Assembly: GCF_020085105.1 (NCBI RefSeq)
Contig: NC_058051.1
Location: 26,338,955-26,402,954 of the forward strand
Direction: 5' to 3'
DNA: 64,000 nt
Origin: Siniperca chuatsi
Taxonomy: Eukaryota > Chordata > Actinopteri > Centrarchiformes > Sinipercidae
Positions 25,594-37,620 of this stretch are shown piece by piece. A program made the position numbers and the translations under genes. The notes under the pieces were generated by a model. The model saw only the letters and a program-made list of their open reading frames with translations. It was not told the origin of the DNA and made no database searches. Positions within the stretch are counted from its first letter, which is position 1. Every line of letters starts with the position of its first letter.

Positions 25594-26169
25594 CAGTGGT
25601 GAAACGTAACTAAGTACTCTACTTAAGTACAATTCTGAGTTTCTTTACTAGAGTGATTAAATTTTATGCTACTTTATGCTACAACTCCACTTCAATGGGA
25701 AATATTGTATTTTTTAGTCCACTACATTCATTAGATACCTGTTGTTACTAGTTACTTTGCAGATAAAGAATTTAAAAACCTATAGGCTTAATGAGCATAA
25801 AAATTTCTAATGCATTGTTAAATAGTAAATTAAACCACCCAACAGTATAAAAAATTAATAAAATTAGCTCTACTACAGCCAGCTTCAATGTTAAAATAAA
25901 TAAATATTAAAATCTTACATGTAACTGCATCAATAATAAAATAATAATAATAATCTAATAGTATATAACGATAATATATAATGTAACAAAGACCGAGCTC
26001 ATTTTGGCTGCATAGTATGTATTTTTAAGCACATTTTCTTGATAATACTTACGTACTTTTACTTAAATACGATTTTGAATGCAGGAGTTTACTTGTAACC
26101 GAGTATTTTTAAATTGTGGTATTGCTTATTTTACTTAAGTGAAAGATCTTAATACTTCTTCCACCACTG
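25594..26169. mobile_element. Non-autonomous hAT-type element with target duplication
   Basis: The ends are inverted repeats: left CAGTGGTGAAACGTAAC, right (reverse complement) CAGTGGTGGAAG. The flanking 8-mers gtaatgtg (25586-25593) and gtagtatg (26170-26177) match at 6 of 8 positions with two transitions, as expected for a hAT 8-bp duplication. The interior has 'actctacttaagtac' near the left and 'acttaagtgaaagatct' near the right, typical of an abundant teleost hAT family. No transposase is encoded. Confidence 0.8.
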
Positions 26170-27112
26170 GTAGTATGGAATTGGGACACAGCTATGGTCA
26201 GGGTGGGGAGGGTCGTCCATATAGGCCTTTTTCAAAAGCAGAGATTTGACATATCATAGTAGGAAAAGCACGGGTGTTCTTACTGACAGCAGTGGAGTTC
26301 GGTCATTATACATTTTATTATATACACACCTGTGCTTTTCCTACTTGGATATGACAAAAGGTCTCTCTTTGCAATAAATGTTTCTACACCGACATCTGCT
26401 GGCAGGGAGGTGTATTGCATTGCAGGAGCTTCACTGACATGTACTTTAAACTGTGGAGACCCGCAGCTGTTGTTAAAGCCTTGTTGACAGTGGGACGAGT
26501 GGAAACGCAGGTTTGACAAACCCTTTGACCGTACACGCTTTTACTGAGTACAGTGTTTTGTAACATGACAGCTACAGTATCTTTAAAACGGGTGGTTAAA
26601 CCATGTTAACTTGGCTGAAGCGTCGCTAGCTACCAAACTGCTAATTTAGCTAGCTAGTGAGCTCAATTAAGGAAGTGTGTGTGACACTACAGTAAATGTA
26701 AGGCTAGTTTGCTCGCTAACGCTACGTTTTGGGGGTTTAGAGGCTTCAAACAAAAGGGTATACAAAAAGCATTATATAAGAAAGGGGCAATATCATCATC
26801 ATCAAGGTCGTGATTTAATTAGTGTTAGCATTAAGTTATCTTGTGTTTACTTTAGCTAGTGGTGAATGTGCAGCGTCTAATCACTTAATGGACTCCAGTA
26901 ATCAAAGCTTGTCAATATACAATCGAAGGAAGGTCATCAAAGCCAGCAAAATTATGGATATTATACCACTGTGTCAGTGTCTTCTACTTGTAGTCTCTTT
27001 GGACTATTATCAAGCCATTTCAGTTAGTCTTTTGTCCTTTTATTCAGTTAAATCTAACAGTCCCTGGGTTCATTTACAGTTAATCAGTTTGTGTTGTCAT
27101 AAATGTTTTGTA
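26170..27112. other. mul1 upstream region
   Basis: This lies between two hAT-like elements. It should hold the mul1 promoter and any non-coding first exon: a consensus-like acceptor ('ctcatcatctctgttag') lies at about 27857-27873, just before the mul1 start, so an untranslated upstream exon in 26.4-26.9 kb is possible. A 12-base match to the mul1 start (ATGGACTCCAGT at 26888-26899) is also here. No TATA box or CpG-rich stretch is obvious. Confidence 0.35.
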
Positions 27113-27806
27113 CAGTGGTGAAAGAAATATTTAGACCCATTTACTTAAGTAAAAGTTGTAATACCACACTGTAAAAACACTGTTGAAAGTCCAGGATTCA
27201 AAATATATTAGCAAAATATACTTTAAGCATCAAAAGTAAAAGTACTTTGTAACTTTGATAGTATTATATTATAGGATTATTTATTTGTATTTATTGCAGC
27301 ATTTTAACGAAGTAGGTGATCGAGAGTGAGGTCATTTTAACTACTTAACATACTGTTGAATAGTTTGATCTTCAACAGTGCATTGTGTTTTATAAGATGA
27401 TGGTATGTAAAATCTTAATTTACAAAGTAACTAGCTGTTAAGTTAATGTAGCAGAATAAAAGGAACAATATTTCCCTCTGAAATGCAACTATTTTGATAA
27501 TCGATTAATCGTTTCAGTAATTTTTCAAGCAAAAACAGTGAAAGGAACCCCAGACGTTTTCTGGTTCCAGCTTGTAACGTGTGAGGATTTGCTGCTCCTC
27601 TCTATTTTATATTATTGTAAACTGATTGATTTGTGTTTTGAACTTTTTGTTGAACAAACAAGACATTTGAAGATGTCATCTTGGGCTGTGAAATAATGAA
27701 AACAATTATTAGTTGCAGTTCTAGACTAGAAGTAGAAAGTTGCAGAAAATGGCAATACTCATGTAGTACAAGTAGCTAAAAAAAATTTGCTTATTTTCCA
27801 CCACTG
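27113..27806. mobile_element. hAT-type element at the mul1 5' end, with a second repeat inside
   Basis: Left terminus CAGTGGTGAAAG at 27113, right terminus CCACCACTG ending at 27806. The flanking 8-mers gttttgta (27105-27112) and gttttgtg (27807-27814) match at 7 of 8 positions, a clear target duplication. The interior at about 27490-27722 holds an inverted copy of another repeat ('gataatcgattaatcgtttc' ... 'attattagttgcag'). The element ends 97 bp before the mul1 start codon. Confidence 0.8.
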
Positions 27807-27903
27807 GTTTTGTGTAACAACAAACATTTTTAAGTGAAAGACAACTTCTTAATCTGTGCTCATCATCTCTGTTAGAACAGCACTGAATGCTACAAATCAC
27901 AGG

Positions 27904-28831
27904 ATGGACTCCAGTGGAAAACCTTCAACTGCACAGATTGTGGTTTTAGCCACCAGCTCAGCCCTCACTGCACTCTTCTATTCCATTTACAAGAGCAAAG
28001 CTACGACAGTTGCCAGATTAAAGGTCAGCCACATTTCAGCACGCTGTCTTTGTCATGTGACTGTCAGTAGTGTGTGAATTTATTGCCTGTTATGCTTCAT
28101 TTGTTAATCTGAAATGTTTGTTCCCACAGGAAGCCAAGACAGTCTCCATTAACCAGGATTTGAAAAACATCCTGTCTGAAACTCCTGGAAGATGTGTCCC
28201 ATACGCTGTCATAGAAGGTGTGTTGAGCCACCTTGAAAGCCTAAATGAAGTTACTGTGTTGCGGAGTGCATTTTTACTATTAAATTCTAACTTATACTAA
28301 TTAACTTGTTCATGTAAAGTAATAATTCTACCAATAGTTTTACACTGTCCTGTTTATTGCACACTGCAGGTGTTGTGAGATCTGTGAAGGAAACTCTGAA
28401 CAGCCAGTTTGTTGATAACTGCAAAGGTGTGATTGAAAGACTTACCTTGAAGGAGGAAAAGATGGTGTGGAATCGCACCACTCATCTGTGGTAAGTCAGT
28501 GAGAGGCTTGAAATATTGTTAAAGTGTAAAGTATATTCAGTCAGAAGGCATGATGAAGCTTATATGGCCGTTTTGTGCTATTGTGTTTAAGTCCAACTGA
28601 AATTAAATTGCATTTTTTAACAATCGTCTACTACAGCATGCATATCTGCACAACACAAGAGCAAGAACATTAGCTTTCTTGCTAAAGTCTCCTTCTTATC
28701 TAACTTACAAACATGAACACACGTCTTGTCCTAGCTTGTTGGACAAGCCACCAAACAACGGTTTTGGACCGTTGTTCTGACAAAACAAAACATTTTGAAG
28801 ATGTCTTGGACTCTGGGAAACTGTGATGGGC

Positions 28832-28868
<37 letters not shown>

Positions 28869-29703
28869 TATTTTTGCCATTTTCTGCCATTTTATAGACC
28901 AAGCAACTAATCGATTATGAAAATAATCGTTAACCCTAAACAAACCTATAATAACTGCTATATTTATGAACAGGAACAACACAGAGAAAGTCATCCACCA
29001 GCGCACCAACACAGTGCCATTTGCCCTCGGATCTCATGACGACAATATTGCTGCCACAGTCCGGGTTATACGTCCACTAGACGCTGCAGAGTTGGACCTG
29101 GAGACCACCTATGAGAACTTCCACCCCACAGTCCAGTCCTTGTCCAACGTTATTGGCCACTTTATCAGCGGGGAACGACCCAAGGGCATCCATGAAACTG
29201 AGGAGATGCTGCGGCTGGGAGACAGCGTCACGGGTGTAGGAGAGCTGGTTCTGGATAACAACCTGATCAAGCTCCAACCTCCCAAACAGGGCTTCCGTTA
29301 CTTTCTCACTCGGTTGGACTACGAGTCTCTTCTCAGGAAGCAGGGGAACAGCGTCAGACTGTGGAGGATTCTGACTGTTGTCTTCGGTGTCGCCGCTTGT
29401 TCCACTCTCCTCTTCATCCTGTGGAAGCGATACGTACACCACAGACAGAGTAAGAAGGAGCAGAGCCTGCTTGAGGAGTTCAAGGAGCAGCAGAGGAAAC
29501 GTATGCGTGAACTCAACGTGGAGGAAAGCAGCGTGTCGCCCACCAGCTGCACTGTCTGCCTGAGCCGTGAACGGTCCTGTGTGTTTCTAGAGTGTGGTCA
29601 TGTGTGTGCCTGTGCCCAGTGCCATGATGCCCTGCCAGAGCCAAAGAAATGCCCCATCTGCAGGGCGATTATAGACAGGGTGGTGCCTCTTTACAATAGC
29701 TAA
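27904..29703 (+). CDS. mul1: Mitochondrial ubiquitin ligase activator of NF-kB 1 (RING E3, MUL1/MAPL/MULAN)
   Basis: Coding exons are 27904-28023, 28130-28217, 28370-28490 and 28974-29703. All introns are GT-AG; the total is 1059 nt = 352 aa, the same length as human MUL1. It opens MDSSGKPSTAQIVVL and ends VVPLYNS. The first membrane helix is at about residues 10-29 and the second at about 239-260 (LWRILTVVFGVAACSTLLFI). Between them lies the conserved inter-membrane domain (CVPYAVIEG, MVWNRTTHLW, IHQRTNTVPF, ISGERPKGI, TGVGELVLDN). The cytosolic C-terminal RING (residues 302-339) has CTVC, C-x-HVC and CPIC intact. The family ubiquitinates or SUMOylates mitofusin, Drp1 and AKT at the outer mitochondrial membrane and affects mitochondrial dynamics. 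Intron 3 carries repeat DNA. The start was chosen by alignment with MESGG-type family starts. Confidence 0.97.
28720..28945 (-). repeat. Fragment of a hAT-N-like repeat with (TTA)n in mul1 intron 3
   Basis: The text 'gacaaaacaaaacattttg', 'gccattttatagacc' and 'ctaatcgattatgaaaataatcg' belongs to the same repeat as 27490-27722 and 51086-51436. It is interrupted by about 12 TTA units at 28832-28869. It ends just before the exon 4 acceptor at 28971-28973. Confidence 0.65.
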
Positions 29704-32235
29704 TGTGGAAATACAGAAAATGTGTAAAACTACATAGCATTTTACAGTCATGGTAACGCTGGAGATATGTCATTCAAAAGCTGTCTGTTCACCTGTGAAA
29801 AGGGTAATATTCTGTTTTGCTTTTACTCACTCTGATAGATAAATAGTAGGTATCTGTGCTGAATCATGATGCAATCACATTTCCCATTAACTATTCAAAT
29901 CAACTTTGGAACCTGTAAAAATAGAGAAAATGAGATTTCTTCTTAGTTAGACACTGACAAATATTGGCCCTGTATCCCGACGCCGAACGATCCTAAGCAT
30001 TTAAGCAGCACTAAAGAGTGAATGCACCTTCTGAATATACGTTAAACTAACAAGACGTATTTAACTGTCAGTAAACGGTGGTATATATTTAAAAATACAG
30101 TACATCAATTACAAGGCTTAAATGTTGTAAACGACACAACAGAAATGTTTTGCACTTCATCAGTATGAAAACAAAGCTTAATGCGCAGCCTACAGCTTGT
30201 ATCTTGTTGCCTTTTTAAGAATCATTTTACATAAATAAGTGTCCGCACACTAGCTCCTTAAGTGCAATTCATTGGCACTTCCAACAGTGATGTTTCGAGC
30301 TACCGCTCTTCTTCAAACTTAGTAGTATGCACACACACACAAAGACGCCATCTTTAAATGTGCATGCTGGTCATCTGATAGTCACATGATACCAGTGAAA
30401 ATATATAAAGCCCACATAATTAGATTAAAACTGAAAACGTGACATGAAAATTTCAGCTGGAAGAGATAATTTATTAGACGAAAACAGGAAGATGAGTATG
30501 ATGACTACAGAAACGGTCAAACAAGCAAATCAGATGTTCAATAATTTTTTTTAAATGTTTTTTACGTTATTTTACATCTAATGTTACTTCAGCGTCAGTG
30601 GTCCATGTTTAGTTTGTTACATTTATTTGTTACATTTATTTGTCAGGAATCATGTACAAAGATCTTTTTGGGAAACGGTCTTGTTCTCTTTACATTTGAT
30701 TTGGAAGTGTGTACAAACCATTCAGTCTCCCTGATTGTTCTTTTAATGTCTTAAGTTGGGATTCAGCTTTCGTAAGGCCTTGCGGTTCTTTTAAGGTTGT
30801 GTTTTGTGCAGCACAGAGGAGGCAAAGGGAAGGATTGTGGTTCACACTAAACGTTTCTGTGTAAGAGTCTGAAGAGTGATGCAGGGTGGTGAGGGGGGCT
30901 AATTGTACAAGCTTCTGTGGTTGTTTCGTTGGTCTGGAGAAAGGGAGCGGGCTGACTCTGTCCTGTTCTTTTGTGATTTTTTTTCTCTGTGTGCCTGCTG
31001 CTAAAGACATGCAGACAGCTAGAATACACAGTGGCAACACATGTAAAACTTGTTAAAGAGTACAGTACTGGAGCGACCTCTGTACCATCACAGCCACTGA
31101 TTGTTCGACTTTGAACCTGCTTTTCCTGGGACGATGGCAAAAAAAAAAAAAAATCAACTCATTGTCTATTTGCAACTGAAACATCATTAAAGACAAATGC
31201 AATGTTGACCAAATAAAACTGAATTGCTTTCATAATGTCACAGTCATTTGTGTAAAATAAAGACACAAGGAGAAAGAAGATGGAGATTTCTGCCAGGAGA
31301 GGGGGATGTTTGCCTGTGAGGAAAATCAGGGATTCAGGAATAGGATTCAGGGAGCATGAATAAACACAAAAATGTGATGCCACAGGCTCCCCCAACACAA
31401 GCAGCTGTTTTCAGCTCCTGCTGGGGTTTTCTCATTTATTTATTTCTTTTAATTATTTTTTTGTTGTTGCTTCATTTCAAACTGCCTGTACACTGAAATA
31501 TTCAGAACAAAACATATTTTAAATGTCATTGCCAAAGGCAATTTATATGTGCTCGGTCCTGTATGAAATGCTCAGTTTGGCTTTGTTTCAGTGGCATAAA
31601 ATTATTCAATGTGCCTCTTTCACTGTGATCCAGTCACAGTTCTTCATTTTAAGTCAGTGGGCAAAGGATAAAACCTTTACGTTATTCTCTATTTTTTTTA
31701 GAAAATAGGTGATCGTTCAAGCACATTTTTAGTCAGACAATTGAAAAGCAAAGGATGGAGACAGGCTAGAGGCAGGAGAAAATGCATCCACACGATTCAA
31801 TTTAGGCCAGCAGGGATGTATATCTGGCTCCAGAGGAGGCTGTCTTAAGGCAGTTAGAGCACTCAAGAATGCCTTTTGTACTTTCAAATGATTCTATATT
31901 ATTCAAAAAAAAAACTATCATATTATGCCACAAAATCTCAGATGTATTAGTTAACATTACATTAGTATTCAGCAGCTGGCACACATATCTGATTTCCAGG
32001 AGTGAGCTGATGTCGGTTGGTCTCTGAAGGAACCTGAGTTAAATGTCAATTGTACAGTGTAATCAAGCAGGAAGAGTATTACGATGTCACTGAAAGCCTC
32101 ATCATGGCTGCTTTACCATCAGGCTCATATCTGACCCTGAGCTACTTATTTACTTATTCATGCTGCTCCTTTTCTGGGTTTATTTTCCATTGTTTCTTGC
32201 ACTTATTTATTACAAGTTTTCTTTACCATGCTAGC
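29704..32235. other. mul1 3' flank, probably including its 3' UTR
   Basis: No coding exon recognised. The plus strand has AATAAA at 31212-31217; if used, the mul1 3' UTR would be about 1.5 kb. The minus strand has two AATAAA-type motifs near 30620-30640 without an associated gene. An A-tract lies at about 31138-31153. None of these signals is proven. Confidence 0.35.
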
Positions 32236-32470
32236 GGCCTTGCAATAAGTGCATTTCCATCCACTTGTTTTTATGCGCATTTTCAATATGGCCATAAAAA
32301 AACCTGAGTGGAAAAAGTCAAAATATCTCAAACAAGTTTTTATGCATGGCTGAGGTGGAAAAGTCGGTGTATCAATAAAAACAAAGTGCAACAAAGTACA
32401 ATGGAAACAATAAATGATGACGTACATGAAGCATGTGTCTACTGAAGAGACAAAAAATGGCGGCAGACAA
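32236..32470. repeat. Interspersed repeat fragment related to 5930-6080
   Basis: It contains 'gcatttccatccacttg', 'ctgagtggaaaaagtc', 'aataaaaacaaagtgcaac' and 'ctgaagagacaaaaaatggc', in the order seen in the earlier copy. The class of element is not known. Confidence 0.45.
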
Positions 32471-32999
32471 AAATATTGGCCGCATTCAGCCCAACAAAAC
32501 AGAGCAAAATGACTATTTAAACGGAAATGATGGTGCCTTGAACACAATGTTGTGTAAGTGCACTGCCTTTTTAATACGGCGCCGTTTACATACACGTTGC
32601 TGTGATTGGGTAACACCTCTTACACACCCACCAAACGAAAACTTGCCTCGTTGCACACCGTTTTGAGGAAACATGTCGTCCAACCTGGAAATCGTAGCAA
32701 AACGGTGCTTTCAGATGAGTCTCCTCCTCTCTGTGGACCAATGAGGTCTCGTTGGTCTCATCTCAATCTCTCATTCAGCATTTCTTTCACTGGAATTTTG
32801 GAAAAAGCGTGTTCCTGAGGTTTACTGAAGACAAACTGACTCTACTACAGCACATGATAGCACAGGACCTCTTAACTCAGTGATTGTGATTGCCATAGTT
32901 GTCATTACACTTCTGTGTTGAAGTGATGCTGATGCTCTGACAGAGCATCGGCATCATCGGCCGTCTTTTTTAACGTTCTTTAACATTCTTAACCCTTTG

Positions 33000-35480
33000 C
33001 TCGGAATTGATCTTAGCGGTTTTCTACCAATGTTAGCCTTCAGTCAAGCTGAACAATATGAACTTCAACTATGCCCTGTGAGGACTTTGAAGTGCTTCAG
33101 AAAACATACAGGAATATTACTAACCTCAAGGAAGACATTCGACGACTCTCCGATGAATTACAGAGGAAAGACTCACTCCTGTGACTGCCTCCTTCTGGGC
33201 AGTCTAAACGGATTGCTGTCTTGAGCTCAGCTCTCCCCATCGCTCCCTCATCACAGCCACAGCCAACAACCCTCATCATCGGGGACTCCATCACCAGGGA
33301 CGTCAAGTCCGATTCGGCTGTGACCTACTGCCTTCCTGGAGCTAAGGTAACCGATATTATAAACAAGCTTACTGATCTACTAACTCAGTACCCCTCCCGC
33401 ACTGTCGTCATTCACGCTGGCACTAATGACATCCCACATCGACAATCTTAACTTTTGAAACAGGATTTTTATCTTCTTTTTAGCACTCTAGAGTCCAGTG
33501 GCAAGGGCATTTTCATCTCCGGCCCCCTACCGACAATAAATCGGGGCTATGGGCGTTTTAGCAGACTGCTTAACCTCCAAAGCTGACTTCAGTCCATGGA
33601 TGCCGTAAGTAGCAGGGCCAAGGGGCCATTGCCCCCCCGCACACTCACACACTTTACGTCCCTGTCCCACATTCTTTTTAAGTCGCGAATCTCTGTATCC
33701 CCACAGATGCCCCAATATTGTAACACATATGGTAAAAAGACATTTCAATCATTCCCATCCACTCTAAGACATTAGGTGAAATAAAGCAGGCAAACATAAA
33801 TTGGGAAGTATGTTTACATTTTAGTCCAGTCAAAGAGTGAATGCATAGTGAATCTAGGCCTCCCTCACTGTCTGCTGTTGTTATTTCCTTGCTAACGCTG
33901 ACTCCGACATTACAGATCTTCTATGATATCTTGAGAAATCAAATGCTTATATATCAGAAATTGGTTAAGGATGCAAGAGCTGTTTTTTTCTCAGACCTTA
34001 TATCTAAAAACTTTCACAATCATTGCTTCTGTCATTAGCCTCAGTCACAGCCTTGAAGCCTCCAAAGAGAAGTGTGAGGAATTCTTAGTCTATTTTACTC
34101 AGAAGGTTGCTAATATAAGAGGCCAGATTTCCCCAGCTGACATTAACTCCTGTTATACTGGGAAATTCAGCTGTTTTAAATAGTTTTCAACCAATTTCTT
34201 TATTGTTTTTAAAGGATATTTGCCTCTCTGATGTTGTTCAAACAAAATTCCTCAAAGATGTCTTTGACACAGTAGGTCCTGGTATTCTAGTAGTCTATTG
34301 TCAACAATTCTCTGGCCACAGGGATTTTTCCATCTAGTTTTAAGCATACAGTAGTACAGCCTCTTCTTAAAAAGCCCAGCATTGATGCATCCAATCTTAA
34401 TAATTTTAGACCCATTTCAAAACTGCCTTTTACCCAATTATTATCTTTTCTGAATCATGATAATATTTTTGAAAAATTAGGCATATCAGGCTTAGCACTG
34501 AGCTGGTTCAAATTGTATTTATCAAATAGGACTTTCTCTGTCACTATAGGCAAGTCAACGCCATCCATAGCAGACATCACCTGTGGGGTACCACAGGGCT
34601 CAATTCTTGACCCCATCCTCTTCTCCCTGTACATGCTTCTACAAGGTCAAATAATTCGAAAGAACAGTGTTTCTTTTCATAGCAAAATATAATTGTGTGT
34701 CGACACAATTATATTAATTTTATTAATTATATTATATACATAATGATTCCAACTTCTTCAGTACCCTTAAAAACTGTCTCAAGGACATTAAATGTTGGAT
34801 GGATAACTTTCTTCAGTTGAATGAAAGCTAAACTGAAATGCTCTTACTCGGCCAGCACAACGCAAGAAATATTGTCTTACAAGATCTAGGTGAATTATCA
34901 TCTAATATAAAGCCTGTGACCAAAAACTTATGAGTGATTATTGACAGTGACCTGACTTTCGAGGAGCAGGTAAGGAGAGTTGTGCAGTCCTGCTTCTTTC
35001 AACTCAGAAATGTATCAAACGTCATTTTTATGTCATGCTGATTCGGAGAGGGCAATTCATGCTTTTATTTCATCTTGTCTAGACTATTTCAACTCTCTCT
35101 ATACCTGCTTCAGTCAAAAATCTATCTCACATCTCCAGCTTGTTCAGAATGCTTCAGCTCAAGTTTTAACTGGCACTAAATGTAGAGACCATAGTCGCCC
35201 ATTATTAGCACATCTGCTAAGATCCTACTGAGCACAGAAAGGTCTAGACCCTAGTTATATTGCTGACCTTTTAACTCTCTATGAGCCGGAACTCAGCCTG
35301 CAGTTTTTGATCTGTTCTTAATTCTATCTTTGTTGTTGTGCTATTTTTAGCTGTATCTGTTTACCTCATATTTTACCTTTTATTTTTATTCTTTATTGCT
35401 ACTGTTTTGGGTTTTATTGTCTGTAAAGCATTTTGTAAATATTGTTTTGTACTATACAAATAAAGCTATTATTATTATAA
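33000..35480 (+). mobile_element. Near full-length but decayed LINE-2 type retroposon with SGNH-hydrolase ORF1
   Basis: Modules in order on the plus strand: a coiled-coil-like segment (EDIRRLSDELQRKDSLL, about 33130-33180); an SGNH/GDSL-esterase-like domain (33221-33580) with TTLIIGDSITRDV, GTNDI and GIFISGPLPTINRGYGRFS; a linker (33900-34180, YDILRNQMLIYQKLVKDARA); reverse-transcriptase remnants (NNFRPISKLPF near 34400, LALSWFKLYLSNRT, ITCGVPQGSIL near 34590); and a C-terminal part with LDYFNSLYTC and LQLVQNASAQVLTGTKCRDH. It ends in 'tacaaataaagctattatta'. About 250 bp of unrelated-looking DNA (33590-33840) interrupts the ORF1/ORF2 junction. Many stops and frameshifts show it is inactive. 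Confidence 0.85.
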
Positions 35481-37360
35481 AATCATTCATGATTTTAACA
35501 AAGTTAAACAACAATTACTTTGTCTGCACAGAAAAAACTACAAGCGTGGCAGCACGGCTATTTACGTCATCGTACCTTGATTTCATTCATATCCATAAAA
35601 CTCAACAACACTCTTCTAATTTTGTTTTTTCAACTTTCTAGCTAATATCTTCTAATCTCTGCCGTCTAAAAACTTCTACAGCATTCAGTCCTCTCTGTTC
35701 TGCTGTTATTACAGACATGTCTGGTCTGAACAAACCGCAACCCCTTGACTGAGGATCTTGGGCGTATGGGAAACGGTATTCGTTAAAGGCCGCTAAAAAC
35801 CATACATTTTGAATAAACAATGATAGATCAGATGTGGCGTTATATTGTCAGTGCACAGTATTTTAATTCTCAAACAACCAACAATACAACTGTCTTGATG
35901 TTGACGCTTGCAAGTCGACAACATGGGAATATTTCCCATCTCTGCATCCATCCTGTATGATGTGAATGCAGCACAAGTACAGCCTCACAGAGCTGCTAGC
36001 ATGGCTGTACACTCTTGTCTTGTTTTAACATTTTCTGTTGGTGCATTTTTGTGTAACATGTCAGAAGCTTTCATGAAGTGTTGTAAAATCAGCTCTCAAA
36101 TATTTGTAGCCAGATGTTTACTGTACACTCTGACTTTTCGCTAGAAATAAAGCAATGTTACCAAAAAAGATCTCACTTGTTGAAAACATCACTTGTTCAG
36201 CCACTAGTCATGCTTTAACAAACTACTCTTTCCCATCGTGCTACAAACATGAAAGCAGCAGCTCTGGTCCAACACCATGGAAACGCTTCAATCTAGCCTT
36301 GCAGTGCTTTTATCAGCAGGAGCTGTCACTCTACTGACAGCGAGTGAACCATCAAAGACATTCCCTCTATTATTCCCCACTTAAGAGTTTTGAATTTCAA
36401 TGCCACATGAGGACTGTGCAAGAACTGCATGATAAGAGCTACAGGCTTAATGATGGAGGTGAACAAAGATGATCTCAGGCACTCAGACAGTAAGATTAAT
36501 CAGGTAAATACCACCTCAGACAAGACACTGAACTGAATAGCACTTGGGATTACTGTTTAATCTGCTCCGACAAACCACAGAGACTGGCTGCTACATTTTC
36601 ACATTATTAATAATATAATGAAATGTGAAGAATCTACACACTGTTGGTTTCACTTTGGTCAAAATAACCAAATTTAAATGTATAATCCATTTTAGCGCTG
36701 TAATTTAATTAATGGCATCAGAGGCAGTTTACACGGATTAAAGTCTTCTTCCTTTCCTGACTAATTTTGTCATATTGTATTTCGTTTTTCACTGCACTCA
36801 AAGCTCATAAAAGTTATTTTATGCTGCAGGATGACTGGAATTGGTACCAATAAGGCACTATAAAGGCTGCCTTATTAGAGACTGGCACCCTGGAATCACT
36901 TCAGTTATTCTCTGCTTTTATCTGAAAAAAAATTGGTGTTAGCTGTCAAGGCAGATGTACTTAATGACTTTCCATCACTGCATACATGTAAAGTCAGAGC
37001 TTGCTAATGGGTTATAATTAATATGATTTATTTCTAGGAACAATTTGGACAGTATGGCTAAAAGGCTTAATCTTTCCTTGATTATTTAGATTTGAATTGG
37101 ACTTTTTCCTTTCTCTTCTGATTGCAATTACATTGTGACCTACAGATATGTAATCATTAAATCAGCCAATCACAGTTCTTATAATGTTCTTTTCACTCAA
37201 AAACACTCAAACATAAGGATCATCTACAGTATTTGTCACATCAATAAATAGTGACTTCTATTACAGACTGTTTTCTCATTACTAAATTACATATTGCTAA
37301 GACTGATGATTCTGTCTGCAGATGTGAGGTCTTACTTACTTAATTTGTGGCTTAATAGGA
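35481..37360. other. Intergenic; repeat-free block with possible regulatory DNA
   Basis: A tail piece of family R ('gtacagcctcacagagctgc', 'atggctgtacactcttgtc') lies at 35978-36022. From about 36350 to 37350 no repeat is recognised and the sequence is rich in TAAT/ATTA core motifs ('gtaatttaattaatggc', 'gggttataattaatatg'). This is compatible with, but does not prove, a conserved non-coding element. No exon was found. Confidence 0.4.
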
Positions 37361-37620
37361 CAGTGGTTCCCAACCTTTTTGGCTTGTGATCCTTATAAAG
37401 GAAAGCAATGTCTACTTGTGACCCCTTGTTATTTTAAAAGTTTTCCATTGTTATTTTAAAAGTTTTATAAAGGCCTGAAGAGGTAAAACTATCTAGAATT
37501 TGAACGCCCCTATCATTTCAGTTTATATTGTGATTTAGTGGGTCAAAGGTTTATTGCATGTTGGCATCATACCATTCTAACTATATGCTTCGCTACAATT
37601 CAAATATGTGTATCCTTTTG
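37361..37620 (+). repeat. hAT-like repeat beginning 'cagtggttcccaacc'
   Basis: The opening 'cagtggttcccaaccttttt', followed by 'ggcttgtgatccttataaag' and 'ctacttgtgaccccttg', is a common teleost non-autonomous hAT-like repeat. The phrase 'ccattgttattttaaaagtttt' is tandemly repeated in it (about 37425-37467). The right terminus is not clear. Confidence 0.5.

Noticed and set aside
30690..31040. 116-aa minus-strand frame with a signal-peptide-like hydrophobic start, followed by AATAAA-like motifs
   Set aside because: The apparent start is GTG, not ATG; an upstream in-frame stop is close; no family motif and no acceptor that clearly supplies a start. It could be an exon, but this is unsupported.
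33221..33451. Possible host GDSL/SGNH esterase exon
   Set aside because: Its order with a coiled coil, linker, RT remnants and an L2 3' tail shows that it is LINE ORF1.
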